Below, in pieces: positions 63,011-64,000 of a DNA stretch of 64,000 bases. Positions within the stretch are counted from its first letter, which is position 1. Every line of letters begins with the position of its first letter. The translations under genes were made by a program, and so were the position numbers. Origin of the DNA: an uncultured Spirochaetaceae bacterium (GTDB taxonomy: Bacteria; Spirochaetota; Spirochaetia; Sphaerochaetales; Sphaerochaetaceae); assembly GCA_944389025.1 (NCBI GenBank), contig CALXKU010000005.1:1-64000 (forward strand). Reading direction: 5' to 3'. A model generated the notes under the pieces. That model ran no database searches. It was not told where the DNA came from and saw nothing but the letters and a program-made list of their open reading frames with translations.

Positions 63011-63964
63011 CTATATCCTCTCAAGCCTGTAACTTGTAGTAGATCTCCATGTCAGTCCGCTCTCAAGATAGCAGCCCTTGTATCCCGGGTGATTTACGAA
63101 ATCTGGATAGTACTCACTCTCAAGGCAGAAGCCCATGAAAGGACCGACGGGAATGCCATCGTATGCCTCATAATCGGAAGATAGGAACTCCCCCGTATAA
63201 AGCTGTACCCCGGGCATCGTCGTCTTCATTGTAAGCCTTCTGTCCCCGGCTTCCACAACGACGCCTCCCTCAAGAGAAAGGCAGAAGCAATGATCATAGG
63301 CTCCGCCACGGCGCTCTCCTATCCTGTGTAGCGTGAGGAAATCGAAATCAGTACCTTCCACCCTGTCCACAGAAGCAGGGATGAGCTCATCATCGACCCT
63401 TATGTATTCTTCTGCATCAATCCTGATGAGGTGCTCCCTTATATCCCCACCTCCGTTGAGGTTAAAATATGCATGGTTTGTGACATTCACAGGGCACCTT
63501 CTGTCGCTTCTCACCTGATAGTCAATCGTCAGCACCCCATCGGAGGAAAGGAGATAGGTAACCATCACCTCGTGGTTCCCCGGAAATCCTGCCCTCTCCT
63601 TTGAAAGAAGCGCAAGTGTGACTGAGTCATCCGAAAGTCCTGCAATCTCAAAGATCTCATCACCATAGTTCCTGCTTCCCGAATGAAGACTGTTCTTCCC
63701 ATCATTCTTATCAAGCTCATAGCTTACGCCATCCATGGTATAAGAGGCACCCTTTATCCTGTTTGCGAAAGGTCCCACGACCTCCCCCATGTAGGACGGG
63801 GCATGAATGTATGCCCTCCAATCATCAAAGCCCAGAATCGCATTCTTCCCATCAAGGGTGAACCTGTTGAGAATAGCCCCCTGGGTGAGCACCGAGAAGG
63901 AGTAGGAGCCAAGCGTTATTGTCACCTTCTTCCTTCCCTCTCCGAGATCCATAGTTTCAACCAT
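63011..63964 (-). CDS. galM: Aldose 1-epimerase (mutarotase)
   Basis: A 317-residue GalM-type enzyme. The catalytic His residues are in NSLHSGSRNYG and VTNHAYFNLNGG, the catalytic Glu near LESEYYPDFVNHPG. It interconverts alpha and beta anomers of galactose/glucose. GGAGGAG lies 8 nt before the ATG. It is followed by udk. The 36 nt beyond it at the right edge hold no recognisable feature. Confidence 0.93.
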   Translation of the reverse strand: MVETMDLGEGRKKVTITLGSYSFSVLTQGAILNRFTLDGKNAILGFDDWRAYIHAPSYMGEVVGPFANRIKGASYTMDGVSYELDKNDGKNSLHSGSRNYGDEIFEIAGLSDDSVTLALLSKERAGFPGNHEVMVTYLLSSDGVLTIDYQVRSDRRCPVNVTNHAYFNLNGGGDIREHLIRIDAEEYIRVDDELIPASVDRVEGTDFDFLTLHRIGERRGGAYDHCFCLSLEGGVVVEAGDRRLTMKTTMPGVQLYTGEFLSSDYEAYDGIPVGPFMGFCLESEYYPDFVNHPGYKGCYLESGLTWRSTTSYRLERI

Positions 63965-64000
63965 TATTCTTTCTCCTCCGTTTTTAGAACTGCCAAGAAT

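Overview
The window looks like chromosomal DNA of an anaerobic, probably host-associated spirochaete of the Sphaerochaeta/Treponema group. This is an inference from gene content: a full Rnf complex, spirochaete-like lipoproteins with loose lipoboxes, a PcnB-type polymerase, a HisRS-HrpA-type helicase pair, frequent TTG starts and moderate GC. No rRNA or tRNA gene is present, so the placement is not firm.

Left arm (1-14 kb, minus strand). A very tightly packed superoperon starts at a good sigma70 promoter near 13.92 kb and runs rnfCDGEAB, a GH57-like glycoside hydrolase, prfB (with its programmed +1 frameshift), a secreted protein, ftsY, a secreted repeat-like protein and a LolCDE/MacB-like ABC transporter. 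Its end is marked by a folded segment that resembles the right end of an IS200/IS605 element.

14-20 kb. A P-loop protein, pcnB, hisS and a DEAH-box helicase (housekeeping RNA metabolism), then a possible tiny lipoprotein and a lipoprotein tyrosine phosphatase.

21-27 kb. The minus-strand operon ygfK-ssnA-ygeY belongs to the gene set known from anaerobic purine/uric-acid breakdown. Its YgfK carries an unusual His/Cys/acidic insert. A uracil/xanthine permease and two PLP enzymes lie on the far side of the next region (41-46 kb).

27.5-41.2 kb. An accessory, visibly AT-richer island sits between ygfK and the permease. It holds an operon of a WYL regulator and two DUF262 proteins (one with a C-terminal HNH-like nuclease region), a divergent ankyrin protein fused to a degenerate FtsK-like ATPase domain and overlapping a Fic/Doc gene, a degenerate mini-DUF262 protein, a duplicated zinc-finger protein, a second WYL regulator divergent from a CbbX-like AAA+ ATPase, and two AAA_14/DUF4143 ATPases (one a pseudogene). 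No integrase, phage structural gene or tRNA border is visible. This is the best candidate for an undescribed defence or stress system: two WYL-controlled modules, each facing a large ATPase-type effector.

46-64 kb. A two-gene 2-hydroxyacyl-CoA dehydratase activase/reductase pair, NfeD and SPFH membrane proteins followed by three 39-bp tandem repeats, then trpS, fmdB-like, lipoprotein, ileS, cca, rnc, acpP, rpmF, another lipoprotein, ybaK, yidD, udk and galM.

A window-wide pattern is that several first-in-transcript genes have a -10 box only 6-7 nt before the ATG and no Shine-Dalgarno sequence, which predicts leaderless mRNAs, whereas operon-internal genes have strong Shine-Dalgarno sequences.
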